From contig JASGFY010000039.1 of assembly GCA_047605265.1 (NCBI GenBank), positions 1 through 28,413 on the forward strand: a stretch of DNA of 28,413 bases, in the 5' to 3' direction. The notes beneath the pieces were generated by a model. It was not told the DNA's origin and made no database searches. It was given only the letters and a program-made list of their open reading frames with translations. This DNA is from Solimonas sp047605265 (lineage in GTDB: Bacteria; Pseudomonadota; Gammaproteobacteria; Nevskiales; Nevskiaceae). Made by a program: the position numbers and the translations under genes. Shown piece by piece: positions 6,649 to 14,524 of the stretch (its first letter is position 1; each line of letters starts with the position of its first letter).

Positions 6649-7665
6649 ATGGCCACGATGAACATGATCCAGGCGCTGAACTCGGCGATGGATGTGATGA
6701 TGCAGCGCGACGACAACGTCGTGGTCTTCGGCGAGGACGTCGGCTATTTCGGCGGCGTGTTCCGCGCCACCGCCGGCCTGCAGAAGAAGTACGGCCGCAC
6801 GCGCGTGTTCGACACGCCGATCGCCGAGGGCGGCATCCTCGGCGCGGCGATCGGCATGGGCGCCTACGGCCTGCGCCCGGTCGTCGAGGTGCAGTTCGCC
6901 GACTACATCTATCCGGCGTTCGATCAGCTGGTGTCCGAGGCGGCGCGCCTGCGCCACCGCTCGGCCGGCCAGTACTGGGCGCCGCTGACGGTGCGCTCGC
7001 CCTGCGGCGGCGGCATCTTCGGCGGGCAGACGCACAGCCAGAGTCCGGAAGGCATCTTCACGCACGTCTGCGGCCTGAAGACGGTGATGCCGAGCAATCC
7101 GTACGACGCCAAGGGCCTGCTGATCGCGGCGATCGAGGACGACGATCCGGTGGTTTTCTTCGAGCCCAAGCGCCTTTACAACGGGCCGTTCGACGGCCAT
7201 CACGATCGCCCGCTGAAGTCGTGGGCCGGCCACGCGCTCGCCGAAGTGCCGGACGGCCATTACCGCGTCGAACTCGGCAAGGCGTCCATCGTGCGGCCGG
7301 GTGGTGCCGTGACGGTGCTGTGCTACGGCACGATGGTTCACGTCGCGCTCGCCGCGGTCGATGAGGCCGGCATCGACGCCGAGGTGATCGACCTTCGCTC
7401 ACTGCTGCCGGTCGACATGGAAGCGATCGAAGCGTCGGTGCGCCGCACCGGCCGCTGCGTGATCGTCCACGAGGCGACGCGCACCGGCGGCTACGGCGCC
7501 GAGCTGTCGGCGATGGTGCAGGAACAATGTTTCTGGCATCTGGAAGCGCCGATCGAGCGCGTCACCGGCTGGGACACGCCCTACCCGCACGCCCTCGAAT
7601 GGGAGTACTTCCCCGGCCCGGCGCGCGTCGCCGCGGCGCTGAAGCGCACGATGGAGGCCGCATGA
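6649..7665 (+). CDS. bkdA2: Branched-chain 2-oxoacid dehydrogenase E1 component, beta subunit
   Basis: This 338-residue partner of the alpha subunit belongs to the transketolase pyrimidine-binding plus C-terminal domain family. It shows VVVFGEDVGYFGGVFRAT, TRVFDTPIAEGGILGAAIGM (the Glu that activates ThDP lies in this region) and EVQFADYIYPAFDQLVSEAA, all standard for E1beta. The C-terminal domain contains the typical IDLRSLLPVDMEAI and GRCVIVHEATRTGG motifs. It lies two bases after the alpha gene and overlaps the E2 start by four bases, so the three subunits are one translational unit. Confidence 0.95.
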   Translation: MATMNMIQALNSAMDVMMQRDDNVVVFGEDVGYFGGVFRATAGLQKKYGRTRVFDTPIAEGGILGAAIGMGAYGLRPVVEVQFADYIYPAFDQLVSEAARLRHRSAGQYWAPLTVRSPCGGGIFGGQTHSQSPEGIFTHVCGLKTVMPSNPYDAKGLLIAAIEDDDPVVFFEPKRLYNGPFDGHHDRPLKSWAGHALAEVPDGHYRVELGKASIVRPGGAVTVLCYGTMVHVALAAVDEAGIDAEVIDLRSLLPVDMEAIEASVRRTGRCVIVHEATRTGGYGAELSAMVQEQCFWHLEAPIERVTGWDTPYPHALEWEYFPGPARVAAALKRTMEAA

Positions 7666-8885
7666 GCAAGACCTATGTCTTCAAGCTGCCGGACATCGGC
7701 GAAGGCATCGCCGAGTCGGAGATCGCACGGCTGCACGTCGCTGTCGGCGACGCCGTCGCCGAGGACCAGCCGCTGATCGACATGCTGACCGACAAGGCCG
7801 CCGTCGAGCTGTCGTCGCCGGTCGCCGGCCGCGTCGCGCAAATCCACGGCGCGCCGGGCGACCGGATTGCGGTCGGCGGCGCGCTGGTGACCCTCGAGGT
7901 CGAGGCCGAAGCGGCGGAGGATGCCGCGCCGGCGCCGGCCGCCGCTGTGCCTCCCGCGAAGGCGGCCGCCGTCTTCAATCCGGCTGCCAGTGACAGCACG
8001 CCGCCGCACGCCCCGGAACGCCTGCCGGTCGCCGCCTCGCCGGCGACGCGCAAGCGCGCGAGAGAGCTCGGCATCGACCTCGCGCAGGTCGTCGCGAGCG
8101 GCCCGTCCGGCCGCGTCACGCGCGAAGACGTCGAACGCCATGCGACGCAGCCGGCGCAGGCGACGGCGCGCGCGGCCAGCGACGACGACGACGCGATCGA
8201 ACCGATCAAGATCATCGGCCTGCGCCGCAGGATCGCCGAGGCGATGCAGCGCGCCACGCAGCGCATCCCGCACTTCGCGTACGTCGAGGAAGTCGACGTC
8301 ACCGAGCTCGAAGCGCTGCGCCAGCACCTCAACGAAACGCACGGCGAGCGCGGCAGGCTGACGCTGCTGCCGCTGCTGATCCAGGCGCTCGTGAAAGCCG
8401 TGCCGGCCTTCCCGCAGGTCAACGCCACCTACGACGACGAGGCCGGCGTCGTCTCGCGTCACCGCGCGCTGCACATCGGCATCGCCACGCAGACGCCGAA
8501 CGGCCTCATCGTGCCGGTGCTGCGCCACGCGCAGCGGCTCGATCTCTGGAGCCGCGCGACGGAGATCAGGCGCCTTGCCGACGCCGCCCGTGCCGGCAAG
8601 GCGACGCGCGACGAACTGTCTGGCTCGACGCTCACCATCACTAGCCTCGGCGCGCTCGGCGGCATCGTCACCACGCCGGTCATCAACGCGCCGGAAGTGG
8701 CGATCATCGGCGTCAACAAGCTCGTCGAGCGGCCGGTCGTGCGCCATGGCCAGGTCGTCGTGCGCACGGTGATGAACCTGTCGTCGTCGTTCGATCACCG
8801 CATCGTCGACGGCTACGACGCCGCGCAGTTCATCCAGCGCGTCAAAGCCCTGCTCGAACATCCGGCGACGCTGTTCATTGATTGA
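7662..8885 (+). CDS. bkdB: Branched-chain 2-oxoacid dehydrogenase E2 (dihydrolipoyl acyltransferase)
   Basis: This 407-residue protein forms the core of the complex. A single lipoyl domain spans roughly residues 3-78, with the lipoylated Lys45 in MLTDKAAVE. An Ala/Pro-rich linker follows, then a peripheral-subunit-binding domain around 125-160 (SPATRKRARELGIDLAQVVA), a second linker and the catalytic domain from about 178. The acyltransferase motif FDHRIVDGYDAA puts the catalytic His at 379 and Asp at 383. The ATG overlaps the E1beta stop (ATGA, 7662-7665). No lipoamide dehydrogenase follows; the next sequence is a gene remnant. The complex must use an E3 encoded elsewhere. Confidence 0.95.
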   Translation: MSKTYVFKLPDIGEGIAESEIARLHVAVGDAVAEDQPLIDMLTDKAAVELSSPVAGRVAQIHGAPGDRIAVGGALVTLEVEAEAAEDAAPAPAAAVPPAKAAAVFNPAASDSTPPHAPERLPVAASPATRKRARELGIDLAQVVASGPSGRVTREDVERHATQPAQATARAASDDDDAIEPIKIIGLRRRIAEAMQRATQRIPHFAYVEEVDVTELEALRQHLNETHGERGRLTLLPLLIQALVKAVPAFPQVNATYDDEAGVVSRHRALHIGIATQTPNGLIVPVLRHAQRLDLWSRATEIRRLADAARAGKATRDELSGSTLTITSLGALGGIVTTPVINAPEVAIIGVNKLVERPVVRHGQVVVRTVMNLSSSFDHRIVDGYDAAQFIQRVKALLEHPATLFID

Positions 8886-8904
8886 AATTGTTAGATTAGC
8901 CGGC

Positions 8905-9143
8905 ATGAGCGAAACCTTCGTGCTCGGCATCAGGCCGTGGAAACTCTGGCAGATCGAGCGCCTGCTCGGCGCGCGTCACGCACCGCGCCGCTACGTGGGC
9001 AGCGCCGCGGCGATCCTGCGCGAGCGCGAGCTGCGCGGTGCTGGTCTGGGCGATGCGCGAACCAGAGGGCTTCGCGGACGCGCTGGCGGCGCGCGCGCCT
9101 GCTGCGCATGAGGAACGGTTTCATCCGCTCCTGGCTGTTCTAA
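8905..9143 (+). pseudogene. Frameshifted remnant of a KpsC-like capsule (Kdo-transferase) gene
   Basis: The remnant needs three frames to read. Frame one starts at ATG 8905 as MSETFVLGIRPWKLWQIERL. At about 9036 homology moves to a second frame, AVLVWAMREPEGFADALAAR. Near 9105 it moves to a third, LRMRNGFIRSWLF, ending at 9141-9143. This order matches the start of KpsC-type beta-Kdo transferases, in which a W-G/A-x-R-E-P stretch precedes an R-x-E-D-G-F-x-R-S motif. Only about 80 codons of a much longer family remain and the ED of the motif is changed to RN. It lies 19 bases after bkdB with no capsule genes nearby. Family assignment is by memory of motifs only. Confidence 0.55.
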
Positions 9144-9300
9144 GGAACGAGGATTGTCAAGCTTGCGGGTTGCAGCCGGTGCCGGATCTATCTGTTTCAG
9201 TACAGCCGCTTCATCGTAACAAGAACGGTTCAGGCTTCCAAAGCTTCGTAAGGCGATGCCGCTGCCCGGTTCGTCCAGCGCAGACGGTCGCCGTCATCCA

Positions 9301-9365
9301 CTCTTTTCGATATATAAATTTTTGGAATATAAAAATCCATATCCATTCTTTTACGAAAATAACGG
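9301..9365 (+). promoter_or_regulatory. AT-rich regulatory region upstream of the first sulfate-binding protein
   Basis: This 65-base stretch is strongly AT-rich between GC-rich flanks and lies 47-111 bases before the sbp start. It contains TATATAAATTTTTGG and several A/T tracts. Sulfate uptake genes are usually activated by CysB, which binds AT-rich sequence just upstream of the promoter, so this is the likely control region. An exact -35/-10 pair could not be chosen with confidence. Confidence 0.45.
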
Positions 9366-9411
9366 CCATCGGCACCATGCACGGACTTTCCACGCCAAAC
9401 TTGAAGCCATC

Positions 9412-10410
9412 ATGATCAAGCTCAAAACCATACTGGCGACCGCAGCCCTCGCGCTGCCGGTCTTCGCTCAGGCCGCGACCTACAATCTGCTCAATGTTTC
9501 CTATGACCCGACGCGCGAGCTGTATCGCGCGATCAACGACAAGTTCATCCCCGAGTACAAGGCGCAGACCGGCGATACCGTGACGATCCAGCAGTCGCAC
9601 GGCGGCTCGGGCAAGCAGTCGCGCGCGGTGTTCGACGGCCTCGATGCCGACGTCGTCACGCTGGCGCTCGGCGGCGACATCCTGCCGCTGGTCGACCCCG
9701 GCCATCTGATCAAGCCGGACTGGGAAACGCGCCTGCCGGATCACGCCTCGCCGTACCTGTCGACCATCGTCTTCCTCGTCCGCAAGGGCAATCCGAAACA
9801 CATCAAGGACTGGGACGACCTGATCAAGCCGGGCGTCAGCGTCATCACACCGAACCCGAAGACCTCGGGCGGCGCGCGCTGGAACTTCCTTGCCGCGTAC
9901 GCCTACGCGCTGAAGAAGAACAACGGCGACGCGACCAAGGCCAAAGCCTACGCGCAGGCGCTGTTCACGAACGTGCCGGTGCTCGACACCGGCGCCCGCG
10001 GCTCGACCACAACCTTCGTGCAGCGCGGTCTCGGCGACGTGCTGCTGGCCTGGGAAAACGAGGCCTTCCTCGCGCTCAACGAGTTCGGCGCCGACAAGTT
10101 CGAGATCGTCTCGCCGTCGCTGTCGATCCTCGCCGAGCCGCAGGTCGCGGTTGTCGACAAGGTCGTCGACAAGAAGGGCACGCGCAAGGTTGCCGAGGCT
10201 TACCTGAAGTACCTCTACACCGAGGAAGCGCAGGATATCATCGCGCAGAACTACTACCGCCCGTCGAATCCGAAGATCGCGGCCAAGTACGCCGACAAGT
10301 TCCCCAAGCTCGAACTGGTCACGGTCCGCGATTTCGGCGGCTGGGCCAAGGTGCAGCCCGAGTTTTTCGGCGACGGCGGCGTGTTCGACCAGATTTACCT
10401 CAAGAACTGA
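9412..10410 (+). CDS. sbp: Periplasmic sulfate-binding protein (first copy)
   Basis: This 332-residue exported protein has a signal peptide of about 21 residues ending AQA before ATYNLLNVSYDPTRELY. Family motifs for sulfate/thiosulfate-binding proteins are present: QQSHGGSGKQSRAV (anion-binding loop), SPYLSTIVFLVRKGNPKHIK, ITPNPKTSGGARWNFLAAYA, and GSTTTFVQRGLGDVLLAWEN. It delivers sulfate to the CysTW permease. ATG 9412 precedes the lysine-rich n-region. A strong terminator follows at 10440, so it appears to be expressed separately from the downstream genes under its own AT-rich promoter. It is a paralogue of the protein at 11708. Confidence 0.94.
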   Translation: MIKLKTILATAALALPVFAQAATYNLLNVSYDPTRELYRAINDKFIPEYKAQTGDTVTIQQSHGGSGKQSRAVFDGLDADVVTLALGGDILPLVDPGHLIKPDWETRLPDHASPYLSTIVFLVRKGNPKHIKDWDDLIKPGVSVITPNPKTSGGARWNFLAAYAYALKKNNGDATKAKAYAQALFTNVPVLDTGARGSTTTFVQRGLGDVLLAWENEAFLALNEFGADKFEIVSPSLSILAEPQVAVVDKVVDKKGTRKVAEAYLKYLYTEEAQDIIAQNYYRPSNPKIAAKYADKFPKLELVTVRDFGGWAKVQPEFFGDGGVFDQIYLKN

Positions 10411-10439
10411 AACGAGGCATCCCCGGCTGCCGACGGCGG

Positions 10440-10480
10440 GCGGGGATGGCTGATCGCTCAGCGTCCCCGCCACCTTTTTT
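10440..10480 (+). terminator. Rho-independent terminator after sbp
   Basis: The stem GCGGGGA..GCTGA pairs with TCAGC..TCCCCGC (right arm ending at 10470) across a TCGC loop, and a run of seven T follows at 10474-10480. It lies 30 bases after the sbp stop and 24 before the Mop gene, so it separates, or attenuates between, the two. Confidence 0.88.
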
Positions 10481-10503
10481 GCCACACGACCCGGAAATCC
10501 CCC

Positions 10504-10734
10504 ATGTCCGTCACCGCCATCAATACCCGCAACCAGTTCAAGGGCAGCGTCGTCGCGATCAATCGCGGCCCCGTGGTCTCGGAAGTCGAACTGGAAACCC
10601 CGGCCGGCGTCATCAGTGCCGTCATCACCACCAGCTCGATCGATCGCCTGAACCTGCGCATCGGCGACGGCGCGCTGGCACTGTTCAAGGCCACCGAGGT
10701 GCTGATCGCCAAGATCGGTGACCAGGCCGCCTGA
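10504..10734 (+). CDS. Mop-type molybdopterin/molybdate-binding mini-protein (TOBE domain), copy 1
   Basis: This 76-residue protein consists of one TOBE/Mop domain. It begins MSVTAINTRNQFKGSVVAIN, with the N-Q-(F/L)-K-G core that is diagnostic of molbindins. It then has VSEVELETPAGVISAVITTS and the closing LFKATEVLIAKIG strand. Mop proteins assemble into hexamers that bind molybdate or tungstate at subunit interfaces. It is followed after 38 bases by a close paralogue. Its position inside a sulfate-transport locus suggests oxyanion sensing or buffering. Residues after KIG (DQAA) are absent in the paralogue. Family assignment is firm and its role here is inferred. Confidence 0.92.
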   Translation: MSVTAINTRNQFKGSVVAINRGPVVSEVELETPAGVISAVITTSSIDRLNLRIGDGALALFKATEVLIAKIGDQAA

Positions 10735-10772
10735 AGCCCCCCAACGGCCACCACCCCAACGGAGATTCCGTC

Positions 10773-10991
10773 GTGAGCGTCACCGCCATCAACACCCGCA
10801 ATCAGTTCAAGGGCAGCATCGTCGCGATCCACCGCAGCCCGGTGATGTCGGAGATCGAGGTCGAGACGCCCGCCGGCATCATCAGCGCGGTCGTCACGAC
10901 CAGCTCGATCGACCGCCTGCCCCTGCGCATCGGCAGCGACGTGCTGGCGATCTTCAAGGCGACCGAAGTGCTGGTGGCCAAGCTGGGATAA
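10773..10991 (+). CDS. Mop-type molybdopterin/molybdate-binding mini-protein (TOBE domain), copy 2
   Basis: This 72-residue tandem paralogue of the preceding gene shares its first 15 residues (MSVTAINTRNQFKGS) and most of the rest. The start is GTG at 10773, preceded by a GGAG at about 10760, and the first-copy alignment supports it. Differences cluster in the middle strand (SEIEVETPAGIISAVVTTSS). The near-identity points to a local duplication. Two monomer types could form mixed hexamers or bind different oxyanions. It is followed after 16 bases by the amidotransferase-like gene. Confidence 0.91.
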   Translation: MSVTAINTRNQFKGSIVAIHRSPVMSEIEVETPAGIISAVVTTSSIDRLPLRIGSDVLAIFKATEVLVAKLG

Positions 10992-11007
10992 GCGAGGGTT
11001 TTTCGTC

Positions 11008-11631
11008 ATGTGCCTGATCATCCACAAGCCGGTCGGCGCCGAGATTCCGGCCGACCTGCTCGCCGCCGCCGCCGTGCACAACGCCGACGGCTGGGGCCTG
11101 ATGGGTTTCGACGAGGACGGCCGCCTGCTGATCGAGCGGCGCGCGGTCGTCAATATCGACGAACTGCGCGACGTCGAGCGCGCGCATCGCGGCGCCGAAT
11201 ACGTGCTGCACCTGCGCCGCCAGACCAGGGGCGGCAGCGGTCTCGACAACGTGCATCCGTTCAAGATCGTCGACGGCGTCTGGCTGATGCACAACGGCAC
11301 GCTGAAGCTCGAGACGCGCGTGCCCGGCAAGTCGGACACCTGGCATTTCGTCAGCGATGTGCTGCGCCCGCTCGCGCAGCGCCATCCCGGCCTGCTCAGC
11401 GACTACGCCTTCATCCAGATCCTCGAGCATGGCCTGCGTCCCGAGAACAAGCTCGCGCTGCTCGACCAGCGCCTGCGCCGCATCGTGCTCGTCAACCGCG
11501 CGCACGGCGTCGAGATCGACGGTCTGTGGATCAGCAACACACGCTGGCTGGATCGCAAGCTGTTCCCGCTCGCGCAACCGCTGCAGCCGCAGGAGCAGCA
11601 GTACGGCGCGCACGAGCTGCGCTTCGTCTGA
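11008..11631 (+). CDS. Class II glutamine amidotransferase-like (Ntn-hydrolase) protein
   Basis: This 207-residue protein starts Met-Cys-Leu-Ile, so removal of Met would expose Cys2, the N-terminal nucleophile of class II (GATase2) amidotransferases. Supporting motifs are VHNADGWGLMGFDEDGRLLI, HLRRQTRGG, DNVHPFKI and WLMHNGTL, all matching the glutamine-binding strands of this fold. No synthetase or acceptor domain is attached, and no partner enzyme lies next to it; its neighbours are Mop and sulfate-binding genes. It may be an amidase rather than a true amidotransferase. The substrate is unknown. Confidence 0.85.
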   Translation: MCLIIHKPVGAEIPADLLAAAAVHNADGWGLMGFDEDGRLLIERRAVVNIDELRDVERAHRGAEYVLHLRRQTRGGSGLDNVHPFKIVDGVWLMHNGTLKLETRVPGKSDTWHFVSDVLRPLAQRHPGLLSDYAFIQILEHGLRPENKLALLDQRLRRIVLVNRAHGVEIDGLWISNTRWLDRKLFPLAQPLQPQEQQYGAHELRFV

Positions 11632-11660
11632 GCGCGCGGGCGCGGTCAAAATTTTTCGCA

Positions 11661-11680
11661 CGGGCACCGGGTACTGCCCG
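11661..11680. promoter_or_regulatory. Short hairpin upstream of second sulfate-binding protein
   Basis: CGGGCA and TGCCCG flank an 8-base centre in the 76-bp gap between the amidotransferase-like gene and the second sbp. An A/T tract (AAAATTTTT) lies just upstream at about 11648-11656. It could be part of a promoter or a weak terminator, but there is no T-run after it. Confidence 0.3.
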
Positions 11681-11707
11681 GCGCTCCACACTTGCCCGGA
11701 GGGCTTG

Positions 11708-12694
11708 ATGAACAAATCGCTACGCGCACTTGCCGCTGCCGTACTCGGCCTGTTCTCGCTGCATGCCGCCGCCGCACCGCCTTTGCTCAACGTCTCGTAC
11801 GACGTCGCGCGCGACTTCTACAAGGACTTCAACCCGGCGTTCGCCGCGTACTGGAAGGGCAAGACCGGCAGCGAGCCGGTGATCCAGCAGTCGCACGGCG
11901 GTTCGAGCAAACAGGCGCGCGCCGTCATCGACGGCCTCGACGGCGACGTGCTGACGACCAACAACCCGCTCGACATCGACGCCGTCGCCAAGGCCGGCCT
12001 GCTCGACACGAAATGGGCACAGCGCCTGCCGCACGCCTCGAGCCCGTCGTGGTCGACAATCCTGTTCCTGGTGCGCAAGGGCAACCCCAAGCACATCAAG
12101 GACTGGAACGACCTGGTCAAGCCGGGCGTCGGCATCATCATTCCGAACCCCAAGACCTCCGGCAACGGCCGCTACAGCTACCTCGCGGCGTGGGAGTACG
12201 CGCTCCGCCAGCCGGGCGGCGACGAGGCCGGGGCACGCGCCTTCGTCGCGTCCTTCCTCAAGAACGTGCCGGTGTTCGACACCGGCGGCCGCGGCGCGAC
12301 GACGACCTTCGTGCAGCGCGGCATCGGCGACGTGCTGCTGACGTTCGAGAATGAGCTGGCGCTGACGAAGAAGGAATTCGGCGCCGACAAGTTCGACATC
12401 GTGGTGCCGTCGCTGTCGATCCGCGCCGACAATCCGGTCGCCGTCGTCGACAAGATCGCCGCCCAAAAGGGTAACACCGCTCTCGCGCAGGCCTATCTCG
12501 AATTCCATTACTCGGAAGCCGGCCAGGAGATCATCGCGCGCAACGGCCTGCGCCCGGTGGACGACAAGGTTCTGGCCCGTCATGCCGCCGAGTTCCCGGC
12601 GCTGAGCCTGTTCACGATCGACGACTGGGCGGCGACGTACGCCAAGCACTTCGCCGACGGCGGCGTCTTCGATCAGATCGTCGCTGGCAAATAG
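11708..12694 (+). CDS. sbp: Periplasmic sulfate-binding protein (second copy)
   Basis: This 328-residue exported protein has a signal peptide ending near residue 22 (LHAAAA before PPLLNVSYDVARDFY). The same motifs are present as in the first copy: QQSHGGSSKQARAV, FLVRKGNPKHIKDW, IIIPNPKTSGNGRYSYLAAW and GATTTFVQRGIGDVLL. It lies eight bases before cysT and so belongs to the permease operon, whereas the first copy has its own terminator. Sequence between the shared motifs differs clearly, so the two copies are old paralogues that may differ in affinity for sulfate, thiosulfate or another oxyanion. Confidence 0.94.
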   Translation: MNKSLRALAAAVLGLFSLHAAAAPPLLNVSYDVARDFYKDFNPAFAAYWKGKTGSEPVIQQSHGGSSKQARAVIDGLDGDVLTTNNPLDIDAVAKAGLLDTKWAQRLPHASSPSWSTILFLVRKGNPKHIKDWNDLVKPGVGIIIPNPKTSGNGRYSYLAAWEYALRQPGGDEAGARAFVASFLKNVPVFDTGGRGATTTFVQRGIGDVLLTFENELALTKKEFGADKFDIVVPSLSIRADNPVAVVDKIAAQKGNTALAQAYLEFHYSEAGQEIIARNGLRPVDDKVLARHAAEFPALSLFTIDDWAATYAKHFADGGVFDQIVAGK

Positions 12695-12702
12695 AGGACT
12701 CC

Positions 12703-13545
12703 ATGAGCAGCATCGCCTTACCGCGCCGCAACGTCATCCCGGGCTTCGGGCTGACGCTGGGCTTCACCCTGCTGTACCTGAGCCTGATCGTGCTGATCCC
12801 GCTCGCCGGCGTGTTCTTCCGGTCGGCCGGCCTCGGCTGGCACGGCTTCTGGAATGTCGTGACGACGCCGCGCGTGCTGGCGGCGCTGCGGCTCAGCTTC
12901 GGCGCGGCCCTGGTCGGCGGCCTCATCAACGCCGTGTTCGGGACGCTGGTGGCGTGGGTGTTCGTACGCTACCGCTTCCCGGGCAAGCGCTTCTTCGACG
13001 CGATCATCGATCTGCCGTTCGCGCTGCCGACGGCGGTCGCCGGCATCGCGCTGACGGCGCTGTATTCAAGCAACGGCTGGATCGGCCAGTTCCTCGAACC
13101 GCTCGGCATCAAGGTCGCGTACACGCCGCTCGGCGTCATCGTCGCCTGCACCTTCATCGGCCTGCCGTTCGTCGTGCGCACGGTGCAGCCGGTGCTCGAG
13201 GACGCCGAGAAGGATCTCGAAGAGGCCGCGGCCTCGCTCGGCGCCAACCGCCTGCAGACCGTCGCGCGCATCATCCTGCCGGCCGTGCTGCCGGCGATCC
13301 TCACCGGCTTCACGCTGGCCTTCGCGCGCGCCGCCGGCGAATACGGCTCGATCATCTTCATCGCCGGCAACATGCCGATGGTCAGCGAGATCGCGCCGCT
13401 GCTGATCATCATCAAGCTCGAAGAGTTCGATTACGCCGGCGCCAGCGCCGTGGCGGTGGCGATGCTGCTGCTGTCGCTGACGCTGCTGCTGGTCATCAAC
13501 GGCCTGCAGATATGGGCACGCAAACGTCACGGAGGCTCGCGATGA
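12703..13545 (+). CDS. cysT: Sulfate ABC transporter permease CysT
   Basis: This 280-residue inner-membrane permease has six hydrophobic segments. The cytoplasmic coupling loop around EEAAASLGANRLQTVARIIL holds the EAA motif that docks onto the CysA ATPase. IDLPFALPTAVAGIALTALY and AFARAAGEYGSIIFIAGNMP are characteristic of CysT/CysU. The ribosome site GAGGA is just upstream of ATG 12703, and its stop overlaps the cysW start by four bases. It forms the channel with CysW. Confidence 0.95.
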   Translation: MSSIALPRRNVIPGFGLTLGFTLLYLSLIVLIPLAGVFFRSAGLGWHGFWNVVTTPRVLAALRLSFGAALVGGLINAVFGTLVAWVFVRYRFPGKRFFDAIIDLPFALPTAVAGIALTALYSSNGWIGQFLEPLGIKVAYTPLGVIVACTFIGLPFVVRTVQPVLEDAEKDLEEAAASLGANRLQTVARIILPAVLPAILTGFTLAFARAAGEYGSIIFIAGNMPMVSEIAPLLIIIKLEEFDYAGASAVAVAMLLLSLTLLLVINGLQIWARKRHGGSR

Positions 13546-14459
13546 GCACGCTCGAAGCCAGCCTGCGCGATCCGCCGGCGCTGCCACCGGAATTCCGTCC
13601 CGAAGGCCCGCTGGCACGGCGCAACAGTGCGATCTCCGAAGCGCCGTGGGTGCAATGGACATTGATCGCGCTCGCCGTGCTGTTCCTGCTCGGCTTCCTG
13701 CTGCTGCCGCTGATCACCGTTTTTACCGAGGCGCTGCGCAACGGCTGGCAGGTTTACGGCAACGCCCTGCGCGAGCCCGACGCGCTCGCCGCAATCCGCC
13801 TGACGCTGCTGACGGCGGCGATCGCCGTGCCGCTGAACGTCGTGTTCGGCATCGCTGCGGCATGGGCGATCACCAAGTTCCAGTTCCGCGCCAAGACGCT
13901 GCTGATCTCGCTGATCGATCTGCCGTTCTCGGTATCGCCGGTGGTCGCCGGCTTGATCTACATCCTCATTTTCGGCCGTCACGGCTGGGCGGGACCCTGG
14001 CTGTCCGATCACGACATCAAGATCGTCTTCGCCGTGCCGGGCATCGTCATCGCGACCGTCTTCGTCACCTTCCCGTTCGTCGCGCGCGAGCTGATCCCGC
14101 TGATGCAGGAACAGGGCACCGACTACGAGCAGGCCTCGCTGTCGCTCGGCGCCTCCGGCTGGCAAACGTTCTGGCGCGTCACGCTGCCAAACATCAAGTG
14201 GGGCCTGTTGTACGGCGTGCTGCTGTGCACGGCGCGCGCGATGGGCGAGTTCGGCGCGGTCAGCGTGGTCTCCGGCCACATTCGCGGCCAGACCAACACC
14301 ATGCCGCTGCACGTGGAAATTCTCTACAACGAATATCAGTTCGCCGGCTCCTTCGCCGTGGCGTCGCTGCTGGCGATCTTCGCGCTCGTCACGCTGGCCC
14401 TGAAGAGCTATCTCGAATGGCGGCACGGCGACGAACTGGCCGCGACGCGCCGGCACTGA
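13542..14459 (+). CDS. cysW: Sulfate ABC transporter permease CysW
   Basis: This 305-residue permease has an N-terminal tail of about 40 residues (Pro/Arg-rich, cytoplasmic) followed by six membrane segments. The EAA loop is YEQASLSLGASGWQTFWRVT, and IDLPFSVSPVVAGLIYILIF and ARAMGEFGAVSVVSGHIRGQ are CysW signatures. The ATG overlaps the cysT stop (ATGA). It pairs with CysT in the membrane. Confidence 0.95.
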   Translation: MSTLEASLRDPPALPPEFRPEGPLARRNSAISEAPWVQWTLIALAVLFLLGFLLLPLITVFTEALRNGWQVYGNALREPDALAAIRLTLLTAAIAVPLNVVFGIAAAWAITKFQFRAKTLLISLIDLPFSVSPVVAGLIYILIFGRHGWAGPWLSDHDIKIVFAVPGIVIATVFVTFPFVARELIPLMQEQGTDYEQASLSLGASGWQTFWRVTLPNIKWGLLYGVLLCTARAMGEFGAVSVVSGHIRGQTNTMPLHVEILYNEYQFAGSFAVASLLAIFALVTLALKSYLEWRHGDELAATRRH

Positions 14460-14524
14460 TGTCGTCCCGACAGGCACCGGGCCATCCGTGGCCCGGACTT
14501 TCAAAACCAGCGGATTCCTTACTC

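Noticed and set aside
8878..9111. Intact small protein after bkdB
   Set aside because: The downstream half of the frame is low-complexity, and the conserved motifs continue in other frames, so a frameshifted remnant explains it better.
10504..10991. Tandem repeat suggesting a toxin-antitoxin pair of small genes
   Set aside because: Both proteins are clear Mop/TOBE domains and paralogues of each other, not toxin and antitoxin families.
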